A stretch of 64,000 nucleotides of DNA from Maniola hyperantus (lineage: Eukaryota; Arthropoda; Insecta; Lepidoptera; Nymphalidae), in the NCBI RefSeq assembly GCF_902806685.2, contig NC_048543.1, positions 6,056,106-6,120,105 on the forward strand, in the 5' to 3' direction. Under the pieces are notes generated by a model. The model was not told where the DNA came from. It ran no database searches and was given only the letters and a program-made list of their open reading frames with translations. This document shows positions 48,763 to 56,166 of the stretch, piece by piece (positions within the stretch are counted from its first letter, which is position 1; every line of letters begins with the position of its first letter). A program made the position numbers and the translations under genes.

Positions 48763-51700
48763 GTCAATTTTAAAGGAAAACTATCATGGCTAAGTAGGGT
48801 TAAGGAGTTATATCTGTTTTTCAAGGTTAATTATTGTACGTAGATATTATGAGTTGCATATTAATGTCTATTATAGTTTTATTGTAAATATCCTCAATAT
48901 TCATAAATAAAATAAAAGCACTATCCTAGGTCAGCTATAATAATTGTGACTACGGAACCCTAAACGGCGCGTGGCTCGCCACGCACATGGCCGGTTTTTG
49001 ATTTATCGTGCAAAATGTCGAAAAGTTACTGTAATACGGAACCCTCGGTGCACGAGTCTGACTCGCACTTGGCCGGTTTTTAGGGTTCCGTACCTCAAAA
49101 AGAAAAACGAACCCTTATAGGATCACTTCGTTGTCTGTCACGTTTCAAAGTAAGATATACCAAGTGGGGTATCATATGAAAGGGCTTTACCTGTTTATTC
49201 TAAAATAGATTTTTATTTATTAATAGTTTTTGATTTATCGTGCAGAATGTCGAAAAAAATACCCGAGTACGGAGCCCTCGGTGCACGAGTCTGCCTCGCA
49301 CTTGACCGGTTTTTATCTTGTAAATAGTGATTAGAACGAGCACACTTCCCTAGAAGATATCGGTTCATCTTGCCTTGAAGTATTAAGTTGCAGTTAACGG
49401 GGACGCCGCGCGCCGTTAAGGCATTCCAAACCTTAATAATAATATAACTAGACTTTTAGCACTGTGTGACCTAAAGTAGTCGTAATTAAGTGATGCGGTG
49501 CACACTGTGAGAATCAAATTCTAAAAACCAAAACCAAACCAAAACATGGCTCAATTCCAAATTGGTTACTTATATTTTATACTATCGTGTATGATACTCG
49601 TGACTTCATCATCATCATCATGATCAACCCATAGTCTACCACACTGGCCTGTTCACTGGCCAAGTCTGCAGATTGGCAGACTTCACACCCCTTGAGAACA
49701 TTATGGAGAACTTATAAATATATCACTTGCTTTAACAGTGAAGGAAACCATCGTGAGGAAAACGGCATGCTAGAGTTATCCATAATGTTCCCAAAGGTGT
49801 GTGAAGTCAATCTACTCTTGGCCAGTGTGGTTGACCATGGCCAAAGCCTTCTTATTCGTGGAGGAGACCCATGCTCAATGGTGAGCCAGCGATGAGATGA
49901 AGATGACGATGAATAGAAATATTATATTAGGTTATGCACTAAGTAAATGTTGTGGTAATAAGAAGTCTTTCACTTGCCTTCTTTGCTAACAGTCTTCAAA
50001 ACCAACTCATAGGTGAAATTATCATCATTATATTGCAGTTCCCTGTCACCAAAATAATCATCAGTGATATCATTTTCAAAAGAAATTTTAGTTTCTTCAT
50101 CATCTGTTTTGGGTTCTAGCTTTACTTCCATTTCAGAACCGACAGCGTCATAATATGTATGTTCTTGTTTGATATCCTATTTAAAGTGTTTTTGATTTAA
50201 CACAACATCAATAAATTACAATTACTACTATGTAGGAATGTTCAGTAAAGTTAGCATGTATGTCTTTATGGCCAGCGCGAGCCAGACGTTCCTTATTTTA
50301 TAAAAGCTAAAAGTTTCTCTGGTCTCTGCATATGTATTGTCTCCAACACTGGGAGAAACGTTTGTTTGGATTTTTGTTTAAATCATGGTGTCTTTGGGAG
50401 ATAACAGGTAATAAAGGCATAAAGTATAGCAGCTAAAGTAAGTAAAGTATACAGTCAATTTTTTTTAGTTTTTATTTAGGATAGTATTAGAAAACAGGTC
50501 ATGAATTGCCAGACACTTAGTATGGTGGTAAACCCTGTCAGACACCTTTAAAGTTTAATAAATTATTAACGTGTAGGGCTGTCTGGCGGAGGTTCCCACG
50601 ACACTAAGTATCTGGCAATGCATGACGTGTCTAATACTACTCTGAAGGAAATAATAATTAAATTTGACTGTACTTTGACGTAAGATTTTTTACACCTTTA
50701 TTATCTGTTATCTCCCAAAGCCTCCATGATCCAAACAAAATGCAAACAAACGTTCCTGCCAGTGTTAGGGGACAATATTCAGAGAAACTTTCAGCTTTTG
50801 TAATATAAGGAAGGTCTGGCACACGCTGGCTCTCTCTCTATTATGTTTAAAATATAGAAAATATTTTAAAGCTCTCACATCACATAACACTTCACACTAA
50901 TATTTGGGGGGGATCAAATACTGCACGGATTTGGCTGAAATTTTGAATGGAGATAGATTATACCTGGATTCACACATTATTTATCCTGAAAACCGAGAAA
51001 AACAGGAATTTGAAAATCTTAATCGACGCAGATGAAGTAAAATAATTTGAAAGAACAGGTACACTTAACACAAGTGAGGCTTGAGGCTTCACCTACACTT
51101 CCACTGGCAGGTGTACTCGATTACTATTTACGTAGCTAAAGGAAACAAGTTTTCCCTTCATCCTATAAAGATGTTAAAATTGAAATAGTATCAGATTCCA
51201 GTTCACAGTCAATATAATATTACCTCTTTAGGAATAATGTCACTAAATACAGCATTAGCTGCTAGGCATTTTTCTCTAAATTCAATGAACTGCTGAAGAA
51301 TTTTGAAACAACGTTTACACAGTTGTTGGGGATCACTAGTAGACAGCTGTAACTGAAAATGATAAGTATTTATAAACAACTAGCTGATGCCCGCGACTTC
51401 GTCCACGTGGATTTAGGTTTTAAAAATCCAGTGGGAACTTTTTGTTTTTCCAGGATAAAAAGTAGCCTATGTCCTTACCCGCTACCAAGCTATCGCTGTA
51501 CCAAATTTCGTCCAAATCGGTTGAATGCATGGGCCGTGAAAGGCTAGCAGACAGACAGACGGACAGACAGACAGACACACTTTCGCATTTATAATATTAT
51601 TAGTATGGATTCATTTTCATACTTTGTACTCTGTAGGTATGTAATAAGTACAAAAACCAGATCAATTGTGTCAAAACATGCATAAGGTAAGGTTTTGTAT

Positions 51701-52250
51701 CACCTTAGTTGCTAAAAACAATTATTGAATTGAAAACTTGTGGTCATTTTGGGATGGGCAAAAACTTCAGTCGCATTACAGACATGCAATTTTCAATTTT
51801 TAACAGTCACAGGTTTCTACAACTGTGATTAACCACTTTACAGCACTTATAGTTGATATTTAAAAGCTGTGTGACAGACAGATGGACAGACGGACTGGGC
51901 GAATTTATAAGGGTTGCTTGTTCTATTGTGACTAGCTGACAGACAGTGCACATCCTACACTGATAAATCTAGAAACTTGAAACTTTCTTCAACTTGAACT
52001 TTAACATAGTGTGATGTGTGTAGGTAGAATGAAAAGAAATTATTGTACTTATATGTATGTATTGAATCAGATATGGGTTTCACTACACATAGCATTCAGG
52101 TTCTCTCTACTCAAACCAGCACTCAAACCAATATTATTTTAAGGTGATACTTACATTCAGGTTAGTGAGTATGTTAAAGTACATAATGTAGTTTTCATCA
52201 AAAGGAATCATGTTCCTAAGTGATTTTAGACATGCTCTACACTTTGACAT
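35249..52250 (-). CDS. ZAD-C2H2 zinc finger protein, copy A, complete
   Basis: Putative nuclear DNA-binding protein of the insect ZAD family. Twelve exons join in frame to 549 aa: 52155-52250, 51224-51352, 49978-50176, 46291-46362, 45777-45845, 45616-45702, 43382-43620, 39560-39684, 38502-38610, 36614-36766, 36020-36215 and 35249-35424. Exons 1-2 encode a ZAD (MSKCRACL... and QLCKRCF), which usually mediates dimerisation. Exon 3 is acidic. Exons 4-6 are Lys/Ser-rich and carry likely nuclear localisation signals (KRKTKYAKKK). Exons 7-12 encode 11 C2H2 fingers, several split by introns, e.g. finger 1 at exons 6/7 and finger 8 at exons 10/11. Intron 3 has a GC donor (GCAAGT at 49972-49977). Introns hold several retrotransposons absent from copy B. 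The DNA target cannot be told from the sequence. The 3' end converges on Ror. Confidence 0.92.
35653..35863 (-). mobile_element. Lep1-like Helitron copy, copy A intron 11
   Basis: CTAGATGATGCCCGCGACTTC to ATATTAGCATGGA, flanked by A and T. A truncated counterpart at 54259-54394 sits in the same intron of copy B. Confidence 0.7.
36438..36585. repeat. Fusion of a GGTTCCGTAC-family repeat with a Lep1 end
   Basis: ATCAGTCAAGAGCGAGTCGG runs into a GACA run and then ACACTTTCGCATTT...AGTATGGA. In copy B the two parts are about 1.7 kb apart (55018 and 56887), so copy A has lost the middle. Confidence 0.6.
36829..37195 (-). mobile_element. Non-autonomous Helitron, second subfamily, with empty site in copy B
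   Basis: On the minus strand it begins TCTATACTT and ends GGTCGCTAG. Removing it joins TTCAAAA to TAAGTAATAAATCACAC; copy B near 57140 reads TTCAAAATAGGTAGTAAATC. Again A^T, TC and CTAG. An unrelated repeat (about 36893-37070) is nested inside. Confidence 0.82.
36893..37070 (-). repeat. Repeat with (TATG)n end, nested in a Helitron
   Basis: Shares TACTTTATTGCACCACAG, TGACAGGTTACAAAAAG and the GCGATCTCTTCCAG block with copies at 1495-1655 and 21158-21246. Confidence 0.6.
37332..37503. mobile_element. MITE with TACAGTACGCGGCAGAAAAT ends, copy A intron 9
   Basis: 172 bp. The ends are perfect inverted repeats over TACAGTACGCGGCAGAAAAT and beyond (AATGTACATCGA). Flanking ACA on both sides may be the target duplication. 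Confidence 0.8.
37668..37910 (+). repeat. RTE-like LINE 3' fragment, copy A intron 9
   Basis: Encodes remnants of VAGNRWIQAAQDR and ends in the shared tail with GATGATGAT. A matching fragment sits at the same place in copy B (58318-58572), so it predates the gene duplication. Confidence 0.6.
38131..38472. mobile_element. Foldback MITE next to copy A exon 9
   Basis: Arms of about 130 bp (ATATGTCCAGATTTGCAACT... and its complement ending CTGGACATAT) surround a spacer of about 85 bp. It ends about 30 bases from exon 38502-38610, on its downstream intron side. Not in copy B. Confidence 0.8.
38635..38821 (+). mobile_element. Non-autonomous Helitron, Lep1-like, with empty site in copy B
   Basis: A 187-bp element starts TCACTACCC and ends GCATTAGCTAG, with a short CG-rich hairpin (GCGAACGAAGTCGC) before the end. 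Removing it leaves CACTTTAA joined to TTAAATACTAAATG, which matches copy B near 58960 except for one base. That gives insertion between A and T, no target duplication, 5' TC and 3' CTAG, the hallmarks of a Helitron. Confidence 0.85.
38861..39070 (+). repeat. CCAGTCAAGTACGAGTCG repeat variant, copy A intron 8
   Basis: Shared with copy B at 58990-59165 in the same intron, so older than the duplication. Confidence 0.6.
39440..39525 (-). repeat. tRNA-like SINE head, copy A intron 8
   Basis: B box on the minus strand (GGCGGTTGAAACCGC) and A-box-like AATAGCTCAACTG. The counterpart in copy B is 59485-59572. Confidence 0.55.
39736..39854 (+). repeat. Lep1-like Helitron, 5'-truncated
   Basis: GATAGCTTTCATCCTGGGG to GTCGCGTGCATCACCTAG. 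In copy A intron 7, at the point where A and B stop matching. Confidence 0.55.
40001..41096 (-). mobile_element. Jockey/CR1-like non-LTR retrotransposon, 5'-truncated
   Basis: On the minus strand, 41096 to about 40330 encodes the end of a reverse transcriptase (GLVLNVKKTK, YTYLGLTIDCKFNW, TYVQYGLSSYGR, LQLRILKTIV) with scattered stops. The element ends in a 20-nt poly(A) tail, seen as T at 40001-40020. Endonuclease and catalytic RT motifs are absent, so it is a dead 5'-truncated copy. It lies in copy A intron 7 and is missing from copy B. Confidence 0.8.
41097..42890 (+). mobile_element. R1-clade non-LTR retrotransposon, 5'-truncated and mutated
   Basis: The plus strand encodes reverse transcriptase segments typical of the R1 clade: KAYRPITLLPVLGKI, GCPQGSVLGPTLWN, AYADDVTILIE and GRRNRLAF. 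A C-terminal Cys-His motif follows (CGLGDEDRHHVLWECPLY). The first catalytic motif (DISGAFDNA, near 41373) sits in another frame, so there are compensating frameshifts. A stop at 42298-42300 splits the ORF. Endonuclease and ORF1 are missing. GC-rich third positions contrast with the AT-rich host DNA, which suggests a fairly recent insertion. Confidence 0.85.
42891..43016. repeat. Dispersed repeat containing an ATTTATCAGCCAAATG block
   Basis: This segment recurs in reverse complement around 46725-46782 and 48761-48830, where the second copy is split by a retrotransposon. The class is unknown. Confidence 0.55.
43127..43335 (-). repeat. Dispersed repeat shared by copies A and B
   Basis: GCGGTTTAGGCTGTGCGTTG and TCAGTCTGTCAGTTAGGAC; the copy B counterpart is 60780-61010. 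Confidence 0.55.
44191..44292. mobile_element. GC-rich palindromic MITE, partial
   Basis: TATAGTACGCGAGAGGTCGA left end and the CCGCACACCCGCGCC core. The right inverted repeat is lost. Confidence 0.6.
44461..44650 (-). mobile_element. Non-autonomous Helitron, second subfamily
   Basis: CTAGCGACCCGCCCCGGC at the left, then GAAAGAATTTTCAAAATCGG and the CTACAAACAAACTTAC block, as in 36829-37195. Confidence 0.6.
45034..45247 (+). mobile_element. Lep1-like Helitron copy, copy A intron 6
   Basis: TCAGTACCCTTATTATAAATG to GTCGCGGGCATCAGCTAG, between A and T. Its interior is close to 38635-38821. Confidence 0.7.
45255..45335 (+). repeat. tRNA-derived SINE head, copy A intron 6
   Basis: TTGCTTCATTGGTCTGGTCT (A box) and GTCCTGGGTGCGATTCCCGG (B box). 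The same head lies at 61509-61575 in copy B. Confidence 0.6.
45478..45538. other. 19-bp perfect hairpin
   Basis: AAAACTGATGCTGGAAGGG and its exact complement CCCTTCCAGCATCAGTTTT flank a 23-base loop, in copy A intron 6 only. Confidence 0.7.
46446..46570 (-). repeat. AGGGTTCC-family repeat, copy A intron 3
   Basis: TTTTAGGGTTCCATGCCTC and AGGAACCCTTATAGGATC; the orthologous element in copy B is 62957-63170. Confidence 0.6.
46783..48760 (+). mobile_element. Non-LTR retrotransposon (Jockey/I-like) with near-intact RT and (TAA)n tail
   Basis: A long open frame ending at 48606 encodes a reverse transcriptase and its C-terminal region. Motifs are FRPIAILSTPAKVFE, EQHGFRSKRSV, YFDFRKAFDGVN, GVSQGSILGPLLF, YADDLKLF and VKDLGVIFD. 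The RT is intact from about residue 70 of the frame, but the upstream endonuclease is missing, so the copy is 5'-truncated. The 3' end is a (TAA)n tail at about 48718-48760. The insertion splits an older repeat. It lies in copy A intron 3 and is absent from copy B. Confidence 0.88.
48942..49315 (-). repeat. Two or three nested GGCCGGTTTTT repeats
   Basis: CACGCACATGGCCGGTTTTT, GACTCGCACTTGGCCGG and GCACTTGACCGGTTTTT end successive units, each beginning with AGGGTTCCGTA-like or ACGGAACCCT sequence. Confidence 0.6.
49606..49913. repeat. Two SINE tails in inverted orientation
   Basis: 49606-49712 reads as the minus-strand SINE tail (CATCATGATCAACCCATAG) and 49713-49913 as the plus-strand tail (AAGGTGTGTGAAGTC, GATGAGATGAAGATG). 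The tRNA heads are missing. Confidence 0.65.
50271..50832. mobile_element. Long foldback element, arms about 270 bp, copy A intron 2
   Basis: The left arm (GCCAGCGCGAGCCAGACGTT, AAAAGCTAAAAGTTTCTCTG, GGGAGATAACAG, ATTGCCAGACACTTAGT) returns in reverse complement in the right arm down to a loop near 50545-50572. No coding capacity is seen. Copy B has only the matching inner right-arm sequence at the window end. Another end fragment is at 25785-25850. Confidence 0.8.
51380..51609 (-). mobile_element. Lep1-like Helitron copy, copy A intron 1
   Basis: CTAGCTGATGCCCGCGACTTC to TATTATTAGTATGGA, between C and T; begins 27 bases from exon 51224-51352. Confidence 0.7.
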
Positions 52251-52745
52251 GTTTCTAGAGAGAAATAGTATGAATTTTACGCCGGTTTATATTTCTTGGC
52301 ACTTGAAAAGGTGGTTGTGCACATAACATTAAAATTACTCTCCCAAGTTAACCGTTACTTTTTCCAGTCAGCCTACAGCTTCTGCAAAATTTGGTAGGTT
52401 ATTTTTTATGAAATTATAATAATATTTATAGTTTGGGAGTTTGGATTCCCTGTATATTATAATACTCTTTGGTTTGGATTCATGATGATTTAAAACACAG
52501 ACCAATAACATACAGATTTAAAACGTAGCAAAGAGTATGTGGTAGTGATATATAACAAGGAGTATATAATCACTTCGTTTTAAATTATATTTTCTGTTCT
52601 GTGGTTTTAAGACTATTTTAAGAAGAGACCGGACTTTCATACAAAACCGAAAATGTATGCCAGTATTGGATGCTTCAATACCAACATTATAACACTGTTA
52701 GAAAGACAGTATTGCCAACATAACCAAACAAGTAGCTCTACTAGG

Positions 52746-53257
52746 GTCGTAGATAGAGTAATAAAGGTAGATGCAGGAACGTTTGCTTTCTCATTCACAC
52801 TAAAAAGAGAGCACAGATAAAGTTACTAATGTGATAAACAGAGACGCAGCTAACCTATTTTTTGTCCCTAATCGTGTAACTGGTTTTTTCAAGAATACAT
52901 ACCATATAAGGAATGCAACTTTAGTTGAGAAACAAACTTTGAGAATTCGTGGCGTAATTGTATTTCTCATGAGTTATTTACTAGTTTTCACATAAAAAAC
53001 GTTTAATACAAATATTGCTGATGGGTTAATACAAATATTGGCTACTAAGCGTAATTGTATTTCTCATGAGTTATTTACTTGTTTTCACATAAAAAACGTT
53101 TAATACAAATATTGCTGATGGGTTAATACAAATATTGGCTACTAAACAATGGTAATAATTGTCGTGTCATCATCAGTGTCGCATCGTTACGTCGTGCTAT
53201 CGCTATCTCACACGCGGTTACACAGTACTTAAATCTGCCTATTATTCTATCTACGAC
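52746..53257. mobile_element. 512-bp MITE with GTCGTAGATAGA inverted ends and TAGG duplication
   Basis: Left end GTCGTAGATAGAGTAATA; the right end reads, in reverse complement, GTCGTAGATAGAATAATA. TAGG flanks both sides (52742-52745 and 53258-53261). It has no coding capacity. It lies between the two zinc finger gene copies. Confidence 0.8.
52952..53145. repeat. 97-bp tandem duplication inside the MITE
   Basis: Units 52952-53048 and 53049-53145 both start GCGTAATTGTATTTCTCATG and are nearly identical. The copy near Ror has one unit. Confidence 0.85.
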
Positions 53258-53486
53258 TAGGGTTCTTGAGGTTCTATAAAAGAATAGAAACACAGAAAAT
53301 TGTTTTTATCATCGGTTTTTATTTATAATTAAGACTTCTTTCAGTAACAATAGGTACTCATCACCTAAGTGCGGGTAGTTGTCCCCGATTGCCATCTCAA
53401 CTTGTCGCGTACTATACCTAGTTGTAAATTGAAACACTAAAATAGTATACATATTTTTATTTATTTATTTAAACGATCAACCAACC

Positions 53487-53635
53487 GCTGAACCGATTTC
53501 GCTAATTCTTTTTTTATAATATTCCTTGAAGTACGAGGAAGGTTCTTACACAGAGAAAAATTTAATTCAACCTCTCCCTTAATTTTCTAAACTCCACCCG
53601 AGCGAAGCCGGATGTTTTATAGTAGCCTAGTATTA
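53487..53635 (+). repeat. Degenerate Helitron fragment, third subfamily
   Basis: Shares GCTGAACCGATTTCGCTAAT and ATATTCCTTGAAGTAC with 4790-4988; the 5' end is lost. Confidence 0.5.
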
Positions 53636-53643
53636 AATAGGTA

Positions 53644-53820
53644 TAAGTCCCGCAAATTGCTATTGCGCTGGAACCATCTCTATTAACATCGAAATGGCGT
53701 CATTTTGACGTAATTTGACGTACCTCTAATTAAGTAAAAATAACCATCAGCTACAAACTTCAGTCTAGTGCTGACGTCACTAAAATGGCGGCCACGCGCA
53801 TTAGCAATTTGCGGGACTTA
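53644..53820. mobile_element. MITE with TAAGTCCCGCAAATTGCTA ends
   Basis: Left TAAGTCCCGCAAATTGCTAT and right TTAGCAATTTGCGGGACTTA are inverted copies, with TA on both sides. A second insertion follows the same family design as other TA-target MITEs here. Confidence 0.8.
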
Positions 53821-54001
53821 TACTTACTTTTATTTTTCTTTAAAAAATAATTATTATTGGATACATTTGTAGGCACATATAGTACGCAACGGCACGGCTT
53901 CAAGGCCCGCTTCACTACACATTATGTATTATGAACGCCTACGTTTGCCTGTATAGCAACTTCCAGCAGCCGCGTTCGACTCACTGCCGCCGGGTTATGT
54001 T

Positions 54002-56134
54002 TCAGCCAACAATCTTCCGGACGCGGTTACAATCCGCTACTTGTTGCAGAAGCGATACTTCATCACTGGGTTCCTTCTTCTTAATAAGAAACTTTCCATG
54101 CACTTTCATATGTACTTTAAGATTATTGTTCCCCGTAAAAGCTTTTTGGCATATCTTGCAGACATACGGTTTAATGCCTGCAAATAAAGAAAATTACCTA
54201 TAATATAATATAATAAAATAAAAAATAATATATAATGTTAATAAAGATTTGAAACATAAAATTTCCGGGATAAAATGTCCTTCCCCGGAAGCTAACTCTG
54301 TACCAAACATCACAATAGGTTAAACTATTTGGACATGAAAAGCTAGCAGACGGACAGACAGTCAGACACTTTCGCATTAAAATATTAGCATGGATAAGAG
54401 ATTACACAATAGGAGCATTCGTTAAATTTTAAGCCGCAGTGCTGTGAGAGCTGAATTGCACTTGATTCCGTCTTAACAAGAGTCGCTATTTATTTAAACG
54501 TCTTTGCGGACCGAATCTTCTATACCTGTAAAGTAACCACTATTAAGTATTCAGTGACCCCGCCTCACGCTGAAGCGCGAGCAGTATAAGCTCGAGGCTC
54601 GCTCACCGGTGTGTGTGCGGCGGTGCTTGACGAGCACGTTGGAGTAGTAGAACTTGGCGGGGCAGTACTCGCACTTGTCTGCCGCGGAAGCGCGCCGGAC
54701 AGAGCGTGCACTCGTACCATCTGTTCATGTCGTGGGTTCGCATGTGCCTGGTCAACTGTAATACAAAATTAAACTTATCAAAAATCCACGACGATAACGA
54801 CGACGGTCCGCTTAAGCTTCAGACAGGCAATGTTCATTCGTATTCCAGAAAGTGAAGACAACTTCGTGCGCGTGAGTGTGTAACGCTACAAATTACATAA
54901 TGCTGAAGCGATGTTTACACTCAAACGTCAAGAGTGAATATATATCTTATAGGAAAGCACGCTCCAACTTAGACCTCATGATTGCTTTCCTTAAGGCATT
55001 GATTGACGTCCAGTGCAAGCGTATTCTGTAATATTGATTTAAATCAGTCAAGAGCGAGTCGGACTTGCACGCCAAGGGTTCTGTACCATCGTACAAGAAA
55101 TAACACTTTTTTATTCATGTTGTAATCCTACCTGCCAAATTTAATGATTCTAGGATTCCCTTGAGGGGTCTCGATAGACACAACATACAGACAGACAACG
55201 ACGTGATCCTATAAGTATAAGGCTTCTTTTTTAGGGTTCCGTACTTCAAATCCTTATACTTTATAGATCACTTTGAGTTTTGTCTGTCTGTCAAGAAAAC
55301 TTATAGGATACTTCCCGTTGACCTAGAATCATAAAATTTACTAAAATGATCACTTTTAGTTCTGTCTGTCTGTCAAGAAAACTTATATGGTACTTCCCAT
55401 TAACCTAGAAATCCTGCACAAGCAAAGGAAAATATCTGAAAACCGTGAATTTTGTGGTTACGTCACAAAAAAATCAGTTTACTAAATCACATGTACATGG
55501 CGCTGTCTGTCATTAACTTGACGTCACACAGTTAGGTATATCTTGTACGATGGTACGAAACCGTTCGTGTGCGAGTGCGACTCAACTTGACCGATTTTTT
55601 AGGGTTCCGTACCTCAAAACTGTATGTATGTATAACTTGTATTTTAATTCCTGCTTATTTTTATGTTTTTAATTTTAGGTAATAATATTCAAACACCAGT
55701 TACGGTAAAATGTATAAGACTCATCAAACATTATTTCAACCTATTGTACCCGCATTTTATTGAATAAATAATTCATTCATTCATTCATTCATTCAAAAGG
55801 AAAAACGGAATCCTTCACTTGATCACTTTGTTATCTGTATGTCTGTATGTCTGTCAAGAAACCTGGAGGGTACTTCCCGTTGACCTAGAATCATGAAATT
55901 CGGCAGGTAGGTAGGCACACTTAAGGGAAAAAATCCAAAAACTGACTTTGTGGTAACATCATGAAAAAAAATGTGTTCATGAACAAATATTAGTATTTTC
56001 AACTTTCAAAGAAAGTAAAGAAAGATTAATATACCAAGTGGGGTATCATATGAAAGGGCTTTACCTGTACATTTTAAAACAGATTTTTATTTGTTTTTAT
56101 GCGTAAAGGAAAAACGGAACCCTTATAGGATTAC

Positions 56135-56166
<32 letters not shown>

